From NCBI GenBank assembly GCA_046154545.1, contig JBJXGC010000179.1, forward strand, positions 1 through 10,169: a stretch of DNA of 10,169 nucleotides, in the 5' to 3' direction. Both the position numbers and the translations under genes were made by a program. The DNA comes from JBJXGC01 sp046154545 (GTDB taxonomy: Bacteria > Chloroflexota > Dehalococcoidia > Tepidiformales > Tepidiformaceae). Below, one piece after another: positions 1-6,853 of the stretch (within the stretch, counting starts at the first letter, position 1; each line of letters begins with the position of its first letter). The notes below the pieces were generated by a model. It did no database searches. It had not been told where the DNA came from and saw nothing but the letters and a program-made list of their open reading frames with translations.

Positions 1-1
1 G

Positions 2-1207
2 TGGAAGGACATGCGGCAGCTCTTCAGCGACCACATCTACGTGACCTTCCTCTCGCCGATCCCGGTTGGGGCGCTCGCCCAGATTTGCGCCGCCGTTGGC
101 CGCCCGGGCGACGCGATGAAGGTGATCTCCGGCGTTGGCGACGTGGAGTCGGCGGCGCCCTCTCTCGCGATGTGGAAGCTGGGGCGCCTTGTGGCGGCCG
201 ACCCGGGGCTGATGGCGGCCTTCGACCAGGGCGTCGAGGGGTTGATGGGACGGCTCAAGGAGGACGCCAGCCCGGCGGCGACGGCGTTCCTGGCGGCGTT
301 CAAGCAGTTCATCGCGGACTACGGGTCGCGCGGGCCGAACGAGTGGGAGATGCGCAGCCCGACCTGGGAGACGCGGCCGGAGCTGCCGCTCGCCGCGATC
401 GACCGGATGCGCCTGGCGCCCGAATCGGCCGCGCCGGAGGTTGGCCAGCGGCGGATGGCCGCAGACCGGGAGCGGATCGTCGCCGAGATCAGCGCGATGC
501 TCGCCGGCGACCCGGCCACCCAGGGCACCTTCCTGGCGGCCGCCCGGGCGGCGACCGTCTTCCAGGCGGGACGGGAACGGACGAAGACGAACTGCGTGAA
601 GGTCATCGAGGAAGCGCGGATGGCGATGTACACCATCGGCAAGCGGATGGTAGCGGCCGGCCTTGCGGACGAAGTGACCGACTTCGGCCTCGTGAAGGCC
701 GGCGAGTTCGACGCCTGGCTGGCCGACCCCACACCGCTGCGGGCGGAGATCGCCCGGCGGCGGGCGCTCATGGCCCAGTACGCGGGCCTGCGCGAGCCGT
801 TCGTGTTTGTGGGGACGCAACCACCGGCGGAGACCTGGGAACCGCGCGAGAGTAACGCACCAGAGCACGCGAAGGCCGGCGATGTCCTCACGGGCTTCCC
901 GGGCTGTGCCGGGCAGGTGACGGGCATCGCCCGGGTGGTGCTCGACCCCGGCGACCCGACGGCGCTGGAGCCGGGTGACATCCTGGTGGCGCCGATCACA
1001 GACCCGTCATGGACGCCGCTGTTCGTCTCGGCCGGGGGCGTGGTGGTGAACGTGGGTGCGGCCCAGAGTCACGCGATGATCGTGAGCCGGGAGCTGGGCA
1101 TCCCCTGCGTCCCGTCGGTGACCGACGCGACGCGACGGATCCCGCATGGGGCGACGATCACGGTCGATGGGGACGCGGGGACGGTGACGATCGTGAGCGT
1201 GCCGTAG
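2..1207 (+). CDS. PEP-utilising phosphotransferase, C-terminal part (PEP synthase / rifampicin phosphotransferase-like); 5' end outside window
   Basis: The reading frame is open from the first bases (W-K-D before the first Met at 11), so the gene starts upstream and only about 400 C-terminal residues are present. Counted from that Met, the last ~100 residues form a swivelling phosphohistidine domain (PF00391): a TDPSWTPLF segment followed by SHAMIVSRELGIPCV. His354 in this motif sits where PEP synthase, PPDK and rifampicin phosphotransferase carry the phosphorylated histidine. The preceding helical region has the family-like YGSRGPNEWEM segment (~103-113) and an RERTKTNCVK helix (~188-197). 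In the family the histidine carries phosphate between an ATP-grasp domain and a PEP or product site, in the cytoplasm. The ATP-grasp domain would lie upstream and is not visible, so the exact substrate (pyruvate, a rifamycin or other) cannot be decided. The gene ends in TAG, 147 bases from the convergent Nudix gene. Confidence 0.88.
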   Translation, partial: WKDMRQLFSDHIYVTFLSPIPVGALAQICAAVGRPGDAMKVISGVGDVESAAPSLAMWKLGRLVAADPGLMAAFDQGVEGLMGRLKEDASPAATAFLAAFKQFIADYGSRGPNEWEMRSPTWETRPELPLAAIDRMRLAPESAAPEVGQRRMAADRERIVAEISAMLAGDPATQGTFLAAARAATVFQAGRERTKTNCVKVIEEARMAMYTIGKRMVAAGLADEVTDFGLVKAGEFDAWLADPTPLRAEIARRRALMAQYAGLREPFVFVGTQPPAETWEPRESNAPEHAKAGDVLTGFPGCAGQVTGIARVVLDPGDPTALEPGDILVAPITDPSWTPLFVSAGGVVVNVGAAQSHAMIVSRELGIPCVPSVTDATRRIPHGATITVDGDAGTVTIVSVP

Positions 1208-1208
1208 G

Positions 1209-1340
1209 GCCCTCACCCCCGACACCCCTCAGGTCCGGAGGCTCGTCCTCAGCGGGTGTACTTGAGGGCACCGTTGGGCTCCGCCTGGCCATCGCAGCCC
1301 TCACCCCCTGCCCCCTCTCCCGCTGCGGCGGGCGAGGGGG
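1209..1340. repeat. Tandem CCCTCACCCCC-type palindromic repeat units between convergent genes
   Basis: The 12-mer GCCCTCACCCCC occurs at 1209-1220 and again at 1297-1308. The second copy leads into a strong hairpin at 1311-1340: a 13-base-pair stem with one mismatch (T1318/C1333) around a TGCG tetraloop. The first copy leads into a more degenerate CT-rich and GA-rich stretch. There is no T-run on either side, so a standard intrinsic terminator is not supported, although the hairpin could slow or stop polymerase coming from either convergent gene. The look is that of a dispersed REP/MITE-like intergenic element. Copy number elsewhere in the genome cannot be judged from here. Confidence 0.6.
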
Positions 1341-1354
1341 TACTGCGCCGGAAC

Positions 1355-1864
1355 TCAACCTTTCATCCTGTGCTGTGGCCGCTGGCCATGCCTGCCTCCC
1401 GCCGGCGGGCGAGGGGAGCGTTGGCACAGGATCCAGGTGTCCGCCGCGCCTACGACGAACCGCATCTCGGCGAGCCACTGAAGGCTGCGGGCGGGGAGTG
1501 CAAGGCCCGGGGGCGGCGAGAGCTGCCGGGCAACGTACTCATCGAGCTCGAACCAGCGGGCGGCGAGGTGTTCGCCGCTGATGACGACGTCGCCGTCGGG
1601 CGCCCGGGCGATGTACTGGTAAACATGGCGGGGAGGGTCGGAGTCCCATTCGAAATGGTGGAGGTCCTCGACCGGTGGTAGCACCGAAAGTCCGGTCTCT
1701 TCCCACGTTTCACGAATGGCCCCCTCTAGTGGGGATTCGCCTGCTTCGACGACGCCGCCCGGTGGCGCCCATACCCCATCCGGGCGCTTCAGCATCAGGA
1801 CGCGAACGTCGCGGATGAGCCAGACGCCCGCGACCAGCTCCCTCGGGGACCCACGGCCGGTCAC
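1355..1864 (-). CDS. Nudix hydrolase
   Basis: This 169-residue protein of the Nudix superfamily (PF00293) would hydrolyse a nucleoside diphosphate linked to another moiety, using divalent metal in the cytoplasm. A complete Nudix box runs from Gly37 to Leu59, with E43, R51-E52 and E55-E56 at the canonical GX5EX7REUXEEXGU spacing; Thr53 takes a usually aliphatic position. The preceding strand LVAGVWLIRDVRVLMLKRP and the W-A-P-P-G-G turn are typical. The chosen start is the GTG at 1864, which overlaps the SDR stop as GTGA and implies translational coupling; the frame upstream of it is only the SDR gene in another register. The substrate cannot be predicted. From about residue 145 the sequence becomes low-complexity (QRSPRPPAGGRHGQRPQHRMKG) and is encoded by a palindromic repeat, so the native C-terminus was probably shorter. 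Confidence 0.85.
   Translation of the reverse strand: MTGRGSPRELVAGVWLIRDVRVLMLKRPDGVWAPPGGVVEAGESPLEGAIRETWEETGLSVLPPVEDLHHFEWDSDPPRHVYQYIARAPDGDVVISGEHLAARWFELDEYVARQLSPPPGLALPARSLQWLAEMRFVVGAADTWILCQRSPRPPAGGRHGQRPQHRMKG
1365..1432. repeat. 68-bp palindromic unit with 9-bp inverted ends, inside the Nudix gene 3' end
   Basis: ATCCTGTGC (1365-1373) and GCACAGGAT (1424-1432) are perfect 9-base inverted repeats. They enclose a perfect GC-rich palindrome, CCCGCCGGCGGG (1398-1409). The inner part (CTCCCGCCGGCGGGCGAGGGG) resembles the hairpin at 1311-1340 in composition and design, so it is probably the same repeat class in another orientation. It encodes the last ~25 residues of the Nudix protein. 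Confidence 0.5.
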
Positions 1865-2643
1865 CAGGCGGTCCAGCCGCCATCGACCATGAGCGTGTGG
1901 CCGGTGATGTAGTCGCTGGCGCGGCTGGCGAGGAAGATGACGGCGCCCGCCAGTTCGTGCGGCTGACCCCAGCGGCCCATGGGTGTGCGTTCGCTGATGA
2001 AGTTCTTGCGCTCGGGGTCCTCGAAGAGCGGGCGGGTGAGGTCGGTCTCGAAGTAGGTGGGGCCGATGGCATTGACCTGGACGTTGTTCGCCGCCCATTC
2101 GAGGGCGAGGACCTTCGTGAGCTGCTCGACGCCGCCCTTGGAGCTGGCGTAGGCGGCCTGGTTGGCGAGGGCCACGCGGCCCATGATGCTCGAGATGTTG
2201 ATGACCTTGCCCGAGCCCTGGGCCGTGAGCACCTTCCCGGCAGCGCGGGCGCAGTTGAAGTAGCCGACCAGGTTTGTGTCGAGCACCTGGCGGTATTCGG
2301 CTTCCGTGAGTTCGAGGACGGGTTTGCGGATGTTCATGCCCGCGTTGTTCACGAGGATGTCGAGCCGTCCGAGGCGGCTCGTGGTTTCGTCCGCGATACG
2401 GACGGCATCAGCTTCGACGGTTATGTCGGCGCGGATGGCCACCGCCCGCCGTCCGAGTGCTTCGATCTCGGTGACGAGGGTGTCGAGCTCTGCCTGCGTG
2501 CGGGCACTGACGGCGAGGTCGGCCCCGGCGGCGGCCAGGGCGAGGGCCATCGTCCGGCCGAGGCCCCGCCCGGCGCCGGTGACGACGGCGACGCGGCCCG
2601 AGAGGTCGAAGAGCTGTGTGCCGAGGAGTTCGGGGCGTTCCAT
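1861..2643 (-). CDS. Short-chain dehydrogenase/reductase (SDR, FabG/gluconate-5-dehydrogenase-like)
   Basis: This is a 260-residue classical SDR, the normal family length. It has the Rossmann nucleotide motif TGAGRGLG (22-29), NNAG (99-102), Asn124, Ser152 and the catalytic pair Tyr165/Lys169 (YASSK). A C-terminal ITGHTLMVDGG segment is typical of FabG-like and sugar-acid dehydrogenases. Ser46 and Arg48 after the second strand suggest NADP(H), by inference. The family carries out reversible alcohol/ketone oxidoreduction in the cytoplasm; the substrate is unknown. The ATG at 2643 is chosen because homology starts there and because the second copy of this 5' region (3375) keeps the same ATG. 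No Shine-Dalgarno is visible, but TACACT lies 7 bases before the ATG. The stop overlaps the Nudix start by 4 bases. The first ~50 codons are duplicated at 3226-3375. Confidence 0.93.
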   Translation of the reverse strand: MERPELLGTQLFDLSGRVAVVTGAGRGLGRTMALALAAAGADLAVSARTQAELDTLVTEIEALGRRAVAIRADITVEADAVRIADETTSRLGRLDILVNNAGMNIRKPVLELTEAEYRQVLDTNLVGYFNCARAAGKVLTAQGSGKVINISSIMGRVALANQAAYASSKGGVEQLTKVLALEWAANNVQVNAIGPTYFETDLTRPLFEDPERKNFISERTPMGRWGQPHELAGAVIFLASRASDYITGHTLMVDGGWTAW

Positions 2644-2656
2644 GGCGCGCAGTGTA
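2493..2656. repeat. Direct repeat copy A: 5' end of the intact SDR gene
   Basis: This segment matches 3225-3388 without gaps at a fixed offset of 732 bases, with about 10 mismatches in 164 positions by eye. It covers the first 50 codons, the 7-base spacer and the -10-like hexamer TACACT, and similarity ends right after that hexamer. The inner boundary lies in a 24-base run (2493-2516) identical in both copies. Confidence 0.9.
2651..2656 (-). promoter_or_regulatory. Putative -10 element for a leaderless SDR mRNA
   Basis: TACACT (TAnnnT) on the minus strand ends 7 bases before the SDR ATG, which puts the expected transcription start at or next to the start codon. No Shine-Dalgarno is present in the short upstream stretch and no convincing -35 box is seen. 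The hexamer is kept as TAGACT in the duplicated copy (3383-3388). Confidence 0.4.
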
Positions 2657-2741
2657 GCAGCGCGATGCAGAACGTCGTCCGGGGACGATACGACGATGGT
2701 GTGCAAGCGAAGGCATCTCCGCGACCGGTTTAGCACGGACG

Positions 2742-2747
2742 TAGAAT
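2742..2747 (+). promoter_or_regulatory. Putative -10 element for a leaderless membrane-protein mRNA
   Basis: TAGAAT, five of six bases of the TATAAT consensus, ends exactly 6 bases before the GTG at 2754. No ribosome-binding site is present, so initiation on a leaderless transcript is the simplest reading. No good -35 hexamer is seen 16-18 bases upstream. Confidence 0.45.
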
Positions 2748-2753
2748 GCACTC

Positions 2754-3155
2754 GTGAACCCGTCACCGTACCCCTACCCTGATGAGCCGCCGCAGAAGGA
2801 CAGGCAAGAGGCTTCCGGCTGTTCGCCGGAGCTCCTCCGCTTCCTTGTCGCGATGGTTGTCGGCGGAGCATGCGTGATTGCGATCACGCTCAGCTTGTTC
2901 TTTCCGTTGCTCTTCCTCCTCTGGGGGGCGCTAAGCGAGGAGAACCCGTCCGTCGGGACCATCGTGCTCTATCAGGTTTACGCCTTGTTCTGGGGCACTC
3001 TTCCGTGGCTTATTGGGGGAGCGGTACTGCGATGGAGTGGCTTTTGGCGCAACGTGCCTGGCTGGAAGCTGGCGGGGTTCGCCCTGCTGGGAGCCGTCGC
3101 GATGTACGCTGCAAGTTGGTTCGTACTTGTTGCTGGCGCATTCGTCTCGGGTTGA
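2754..3155 (+). CDS. Small hypothetical membrane protein (133 aa)
   Basis: I do not recognise a family. The protein has a Pro/Tyr-rich polar N-terminus (PSPYPYPDEPPQKDRQ). Hydrophobic stretches follow at about residues 28-58 (one long or two short spans), 67-90 and 104-131, so it is an inner-membrane protein of three or four spans. There is no cleavable signal peptide pattern. It is the only plus-strand gene between 1355 and 9333, is visibly less GC-rich than its neighbours, and sits between two copies of the SDR 5' end, all of which suggests acquisition with that segment. The start is a GTG without a Shine-Dalgarno, supported by TAGAAT 6 bases upstream. The smooth hydrophobic pattern and frame integrity argue for a real gene, but no homology is claimed. 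Confidence 0.65.
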   Translation: MNPSPYPYPDEPPQKDRQEASGCSPELLRFLVAMVVGGACVIAITLSLFFPLLFLLWGALSEENPSVGTIVLYQVYALFWGTLPWLIGGAVLRWSGFWRNVPGWKLAGFALLGAVAMYAASWFVLVAGAFVSG

Positions 3156-3224
3156 CCCCGTCCTTGTTCGCACCCACACGCAGGGATGAGGGAGTTCCTG
3201 GAGTACGGAATTCGCCGAGTCCGT

Positions 3225-3388
3225 CCTGCGTGCGGGCACTGACGGCGACGTCGGCGCCGGCGGCGGCGAGGGCGAGGGCCATCGTCCGGCCGAGGCCCCG
3301 GCCGGCGCCGGTGACGATGGCGACGCGGCCCGTGAGGTCGAAAAGCTGCGTGCCGAGGAGTTCGGGGCGGTCCATGGCGCGCAGTCTA
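3225..3388. repeat. Direct repeat copy B: displaced SDR 5' end
   Basis: This is the second copy of 2493-2656, in the same orientation. Within the 50 shared codons there are nine base differences: five are synonymous and four give conservative changes (E2D, S15T, V20I, L43V). It also keeps the ATG, the 7-base spacer and a TAnnnT hexamer (TAGACT, 3383-3388), then diverges 22 bases before the end of the permease gene. Confidence 0.9.
3226..3375 (-). pseudogene. Truncated SDR gene remnant (first ~50 codons)
   Basis: The reading frame begins MDRPELLGTQLFDLTGRVAI and keeps the full TGAGRGLG nucleotide-binding loop. SDR similarity then stops after SARTQ at residue 50. Beyond 3226 the frame stays open to 3010 but encodes an unrelated Arg/Pro-rich tail antisense to the membrane protein gene, so no catalytic Ser, Tyr or Lys is left. 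It lies 35 bases downstream of the permease stop on the same strand and would be cotranscribed with the transporter, giving at most a 121-residue chimera. The 69 bases between the membrane-protein stop and this remnant (3156-3224) hold nothing I can identify. Confidence 0.85.
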
Positions 3389-3410
3389 CCGCCGAATGTG
3401 CCTCAGCCGC

Positions 3411-6400
3411 CTACTCGTACCGCAGCGCTTCGGCGACGGCGACGCGCGACGCTGACCGCGCGGGCAGGTAGGTGGTGACCATGGAGGCGACGAAGGCGAA
3501 GCCGGTGGTCAGGAGGATGCCTGTCCAGGGGATAGTGAAGCCGAGGCCCTTCGTGGTCTCACCGAACTCGCCGCTCGTGAACAGGTTGGCGGCGAACGAG
3601 AGGCCGAGGACCAGGCCGATGACGATGCCGGAGAGGGCGATGAAGCCCGACTCCATGAGGAAGCTCGCCTGGACCATGCTGCGCTTGTAGCCGATCGCCC
3701 TGAGCATGCCGATCTGCTGGCGCCGTTCGACGACGGAGCGAAGGGAGATGACGCCGAGGGCCGCGATCCCGACCAGGAGTCCGAGGGCGAGGAAGCCCTG
3801 GAAGACCTGGAGGAAGGTCCGGTTCTGGGCGGTCAGGTCCGAAATCTCCTGGTCGAGCGAGTCGGCCTGGGCCTGGACGAGGACGGACTCGACCTGCTTG
3901 GCGTAGGTGCGCGAGTCCACGCCGGGCTTCGTCCTGAGGAAGAACTGCTGGTCGGTGGCGTCGGCGACGTTGGCCTCGACGAAGCCGAGGGAGGTGACGA
4001 TCCCGGGCCAGAAGGTGCCGGCTGAGTCTTTGGCCTGGCCGATGACGGTGAGCTCGACCTGCTCACCGGTGGAGCGGTTGCGAAGGGAGAGGATGAAAGG
4101 CTGGAAGCCCTCGCTGGTCGCATCCGAGTCGAGGGTGAGGGGATCGTCGAACTCCGACGGCGGGCCGAAGCCGCCATCATTCTGCGTAAGGAGCGCCGGG
4201 AGGATGGCGAACGAGCCGGACTTGAGGGCCTGCCAGACGGCGCGGTCGTCGGCGTAGCCGGCGGCCCGGAACTGGAGGGGGATGGCCTGTGCATCGATGA
4301 AGCCGGCATCGACGCCCATGACGAGGGTGTGCTTGTAGCGGTCTTCCTCTTTGCGGAGTTCGGGCGAGAGCGATGCCCACTTCGGGTCCTCGATATCGAC
4401 CTGCCAGGGGAGGGCGAGGAGGGCGCCGCCTACGGCTTCAATGGCGGCTGGATCTGCCTTTTGGGGGGCGTCCGGGGCGGCGTTGCCGGCCACCAGGGTG
4501 CCGAGGAAATCCGGGGTGGCGTTGTTACCGTTGATCGAGACGCGGGTGTCGAACCCGCCTTTCGCGTCGTCATTGACGAAAGCCTTCTCGAAGTTGCTGT
4601 TCAGCGAGGACTGGAGGGAGAGGACGAAGATGATGAGGCCGATCATCGCCATCGTCAGGCCGGTGCGGAACTTCGATGTGAGCGGATAGGCGACGGCCGT
4701 CTTCACGGCGGGGGCGAGACGCCCAAAGCGTGACCCGAGGCGGGCGACGGCCGGGAGGATGATATCGGCGTTGTAGACGACGATGAAGGTGCCGCAGGTG
4801 ACGAGGACAGCGCCAGAGATGAAGAACATCTCGAAGTCGGCGTTGAGCGTGCCGAAGAGGGCTTCGAGACGGCCACCGGGAAGCAGGTACCAGAGGGCGA
4901 GCAGGACGATGCTGCCGGTGGTGAAGACAGCACGCTCGTTGAAGTGGAAGTAGCGGAGGGTGAGGGCTGCCCAGAGGACGATAAACGAGGCGCCGAGGGC
5001 GAACGGGGCCATCCGGTCGGCCGAGATACCCCATTCGACGAGGATGGCGCCAGCGACAAGGCCGACCACGCCGAAACCGGCGCTCCACGAGATGGCGCGT
5101 CCCTTGTCCTGGAGGGCGGAGAGGAGGACGCCGAGCGGGGCGACGAGGATGGCGGCGAGCAGGAGCCACCGGGGCACGGAGGAGGGCTTGCGGTCACGGA
5201 CGATCCGGGTGATGAGGATGGCGAGGCCGTAGCCGATGACGGGCAGGACGAAGGGCAGGAGAAGCAGCGGCCACCAGGGCAGCCGTTCGCCGGACTTTCG
5301 CCGGCTGCGGGGGGCGCCGAAGTTGTGGTTGCGGAGCATCGGGATCCAGGGTCCGGCGAAGCCGGTGAGGGCGGCCAGGGCGAAGAGCGGCAAGAGCTGG
5401 CTGTAGTGAAGCATGCCGATGAGGGAGATGACGAGGATGCCGAAGGCGGCGAAGGCGTTGAGCGTGCCGCGGAGGTAGCCCATGACGGTGGCGGCCTCCG
5501 GGTTGTAGGGCTTCGACTCCGGCAGGTCGCGGATGGCCGAGACGATGTTGAGGCGGCTGGCACGCCAGGAGGCGAAGAAGACGACGATGAAGGTGACGAT
5601 GATGCCGATGCAGAGCGCGACGATGAGGCTGCGGGCGGTCACGTTGAAGGCAAGGTCGAGGCCGGCTTCGTCCCCGAGGCCGCGGCCGATGAGGGTCGTC
5701 ATGACGGCGGCGACGCCGATACCGGCGAACATGCCGATGACGGCGGAGCCGAGGTCGTAGCCCATGCCCTCAGCGAGGAAGCTCTCGACAATCTGCCGGC
5801 GCTTGGCGCCGACGGCCCGGGCCATGCCCATTTCGGGCTTCCGCTCGGCGGCGAGCATGACAAAGATGAGGAAGATGAGGAGGATGCCAGCCGAGATCGA
5901 GAACATCCCGAAGAGGACGAAGACGGAGGTAAAGATGTTCCCGACGAGCTGGGCTTGCTGAAGGTTGTCACGCTTGATGCTATCGACTTCGTAAGGCGTG
6001 CCGGCGACGAGGGCGTCCAGGCGGTCTTCGATCGCGTCCGCATCCCCCAGGCTGCCGCGGGTGGCGCCCGTGTTCGAGATGGCGACGCGGTCGGCGCCCT
6101 TCCGGCCAGTCAGCTCGGTGAGCACCTCCCAGTTGATGGAGCCACCCTGGCGTGACACCAGATCGGTGGTTCCGGAGAGGACGGTATTGGGGACGATCGC
6201 CTTCACCTTGAGGGGGAGGGCACGGCCCAGGTAGACAAGGTTGACCGTGTCGCCGACCTTCGCGTCGATCTCTTTAGCGAGCTTCTCGTTGACCGCGACC
6301 TCGTCACGGCCGAGGACGACGGTGCGCCCGGCGGTGTCCTTCAGCCCCCCGATTGGGGCGACATCTTCGGGACGGAAGGCGGCCCACTGCGGGTTCGCCT

Positions 6401-6851
6401 CATTCAGCCGCGTACGCACGTTCTGAGCGGGGATATGCTCAAGGAGCATGGGAAACACGGCCTTCACGGTACCGTCGGCGGTCAGCGTCTCCCGCCAGGC
6501 GGTGGCGGCTTCAAGGGGCACCACCTGATCCTCTTCGAGAGCCGGATTCTCGGCAGTATCCCAGCGGATCAACTCATCGACCGGGCCGAGGACGTTGTAG
6601 GTCTCGTTGGTAACGCTGTAGGTGAGCGTGTCGCCGGTGCCGAATGCGGCGGTGATGATCAACGTCGAAAGCATGAGGCCGACGATGATGAGGGCGGACT
6701 GGAGCTTGCGGCGGGGGATATTGCGCAGGCCGGTTTTGAACATCACCGGGTTGCGGAGGGCGATCCAGGCGACGAAGGCGAGGATCAGCCCCGTCGCGAT
6801 GACGCAACCGATGGCGATAGAGGTCATGGAGAGGCCGAAGAGTTCGTTCAT
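3411..6851 (-). CDS. ABC transporter permease, double-FtsX (MacB-like) with extra central membrane block, 1146 aa
   Basis: This is the membrane subunit of the transporter whose ATPase ends 2 bases upstream. It has two FtsX/MacB-type halves. Half one: spans near residues 10-30 and 50-70, an extracytoplasmic domain ~75-300, then three spans with the coupling segment ERKPEMGMARAVGAKRRQI (~335-355) and ASRLNIVSAIRDLP. Half two: a span near 730, an ectodomain ~750-1015, and three C-terminal spans with ERRQQIGMLRAIGYKRSMV (~1040-1058) and a final PARSASRVAVAEALRYE. Between the halves (~456-695) lie about eight extra hydrophobic spans, giving roughly 17 in all. The FtsX/MacB family works by mechanotransmission on envelope substrates (export of lipoproteins, peptides or lipids) rather than through a classical channel. 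The substrate is unknown, and no separate periplasmic adaptor gene is seen nearby. The ATG at 6851 has no clear Shine-Dalgarno and is probably translationally coupled to the ATPase. Confidence 0.92.
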   Translation of the reverse strand: MNELFGLSMTSIAIGCVIATGLILAFVAWIALRNPVMFKTGLRNIPRRKLQSALIIVGLMLSTLIITAAFGTGDTLTYSVTNETYNVLGPVDELIRWDTAENPALEEDQVVPLEAATAWRETLTADGTVKAVFPMLLEHIPAQNVRTRLNEANPQWAAFRPEDVAPIGGLKDTAGRTVVLGRDEVAVNEKLAKEIDAKVGDTVNLVYLGRALPLKVKAIVPNTVLSGTTDLVSRQGGSINWEVLTELTGRKGADRVAISNTGATRGSLGDADAIEDRLDALVAGTPYEVDSIKRDNLQQAQLVGNIFTSVFVLFGMFSISAGILLIFLIFVMLAAERKPEMGMARAVGAKRRQIVESFLAEGMGYDLGSAVIGMFAGIGVAAVMTTLIGRGLGDEAGLDLAFNVTARSLIVALCIGIIVTFIVVFFASWRASRLNIVSAIRDLPESKPYNPEAATVMGYLRGTLNAFAAFGILVISLIGMLHYSQLLPLFALAALTGFAGPWIPMLRNHNFGAPRSRRKSGERLPWWPLLLLPFVLPVIGYGLAILITRIVRDRKPSSVPRWLLLAAILVAPLGVLLSALQDKGRAISWSAGFGVVGLVAGAILVEWGISADRMAPFALGASFIVLWAALTLRYFHFNERAVFTTGSIVLLALWYLLPGGRLEALFGTLNADFEMFFISGAVLVTCGTFIVVYNADIILPAVARLGSRFGRLAPAVKTAVAYPLTSKFRTGLTMAMIGLIIFVLSLQSSLNSNFEKAFVNDDAKGGFDTRVSINGNNATPDFLGTLVAGNAAPDAPQKADPAAIEAVGGALLALPWQVDIEDPKWASLSPELRKEEDRYKHTLVMGVDAGFIDAQAIPLQFRAAGYADDRAVWQALKSGSFAILPALLTQNDGGFGPPSEFDDPLTLDSDATSEGFQPFILSLRNRSTGEQVELTVIGQAKDSAGTFWPGIVTSLGFVEANVADATDQQFFLRTKPGVDSRTYAKQVESVLVQAQADSLDQEISDLTAQNRTFLQVFQGFLALGLLVGIAALGVISLRSVVERRQQIGMLRAIGYKRSMVQASFLMESGFIALSGIVIGLVLGLSFAANLFTSGEFGETTKGLGFTIPWTGILLTTGFAFVASMVTTYLPARSASRVAVAEALRYE

Positions 6852-6853
6852 GG

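Noticed and set aside
1311..1340. Hairpin as an intrinsic terminator
   Set aside because: The stem is strong but no T-run follows on either strand. It is better described as a repeat element, with only possible pausing activity.
1256..1681. Plus-strand frame over the repeat region and Nudix gene
   Set aside because: Composition is repeat-driven and the minus strand carries a perfect Nudix box across the same bases.
1897..2733. 278-codon plus-strand open frame opposite the SDR gene
   Set aside because: The opposite strand has every SDR motif in the correct spacing; this frame is only its mirror.
4944..6155. 403-codon plus-strand open frame opposite the permease
   Set aside because: It is a Glu/Asp/Gly-rich shadow of hydrophobic permease codons, without a ribosome-binding site or recognisable fold.
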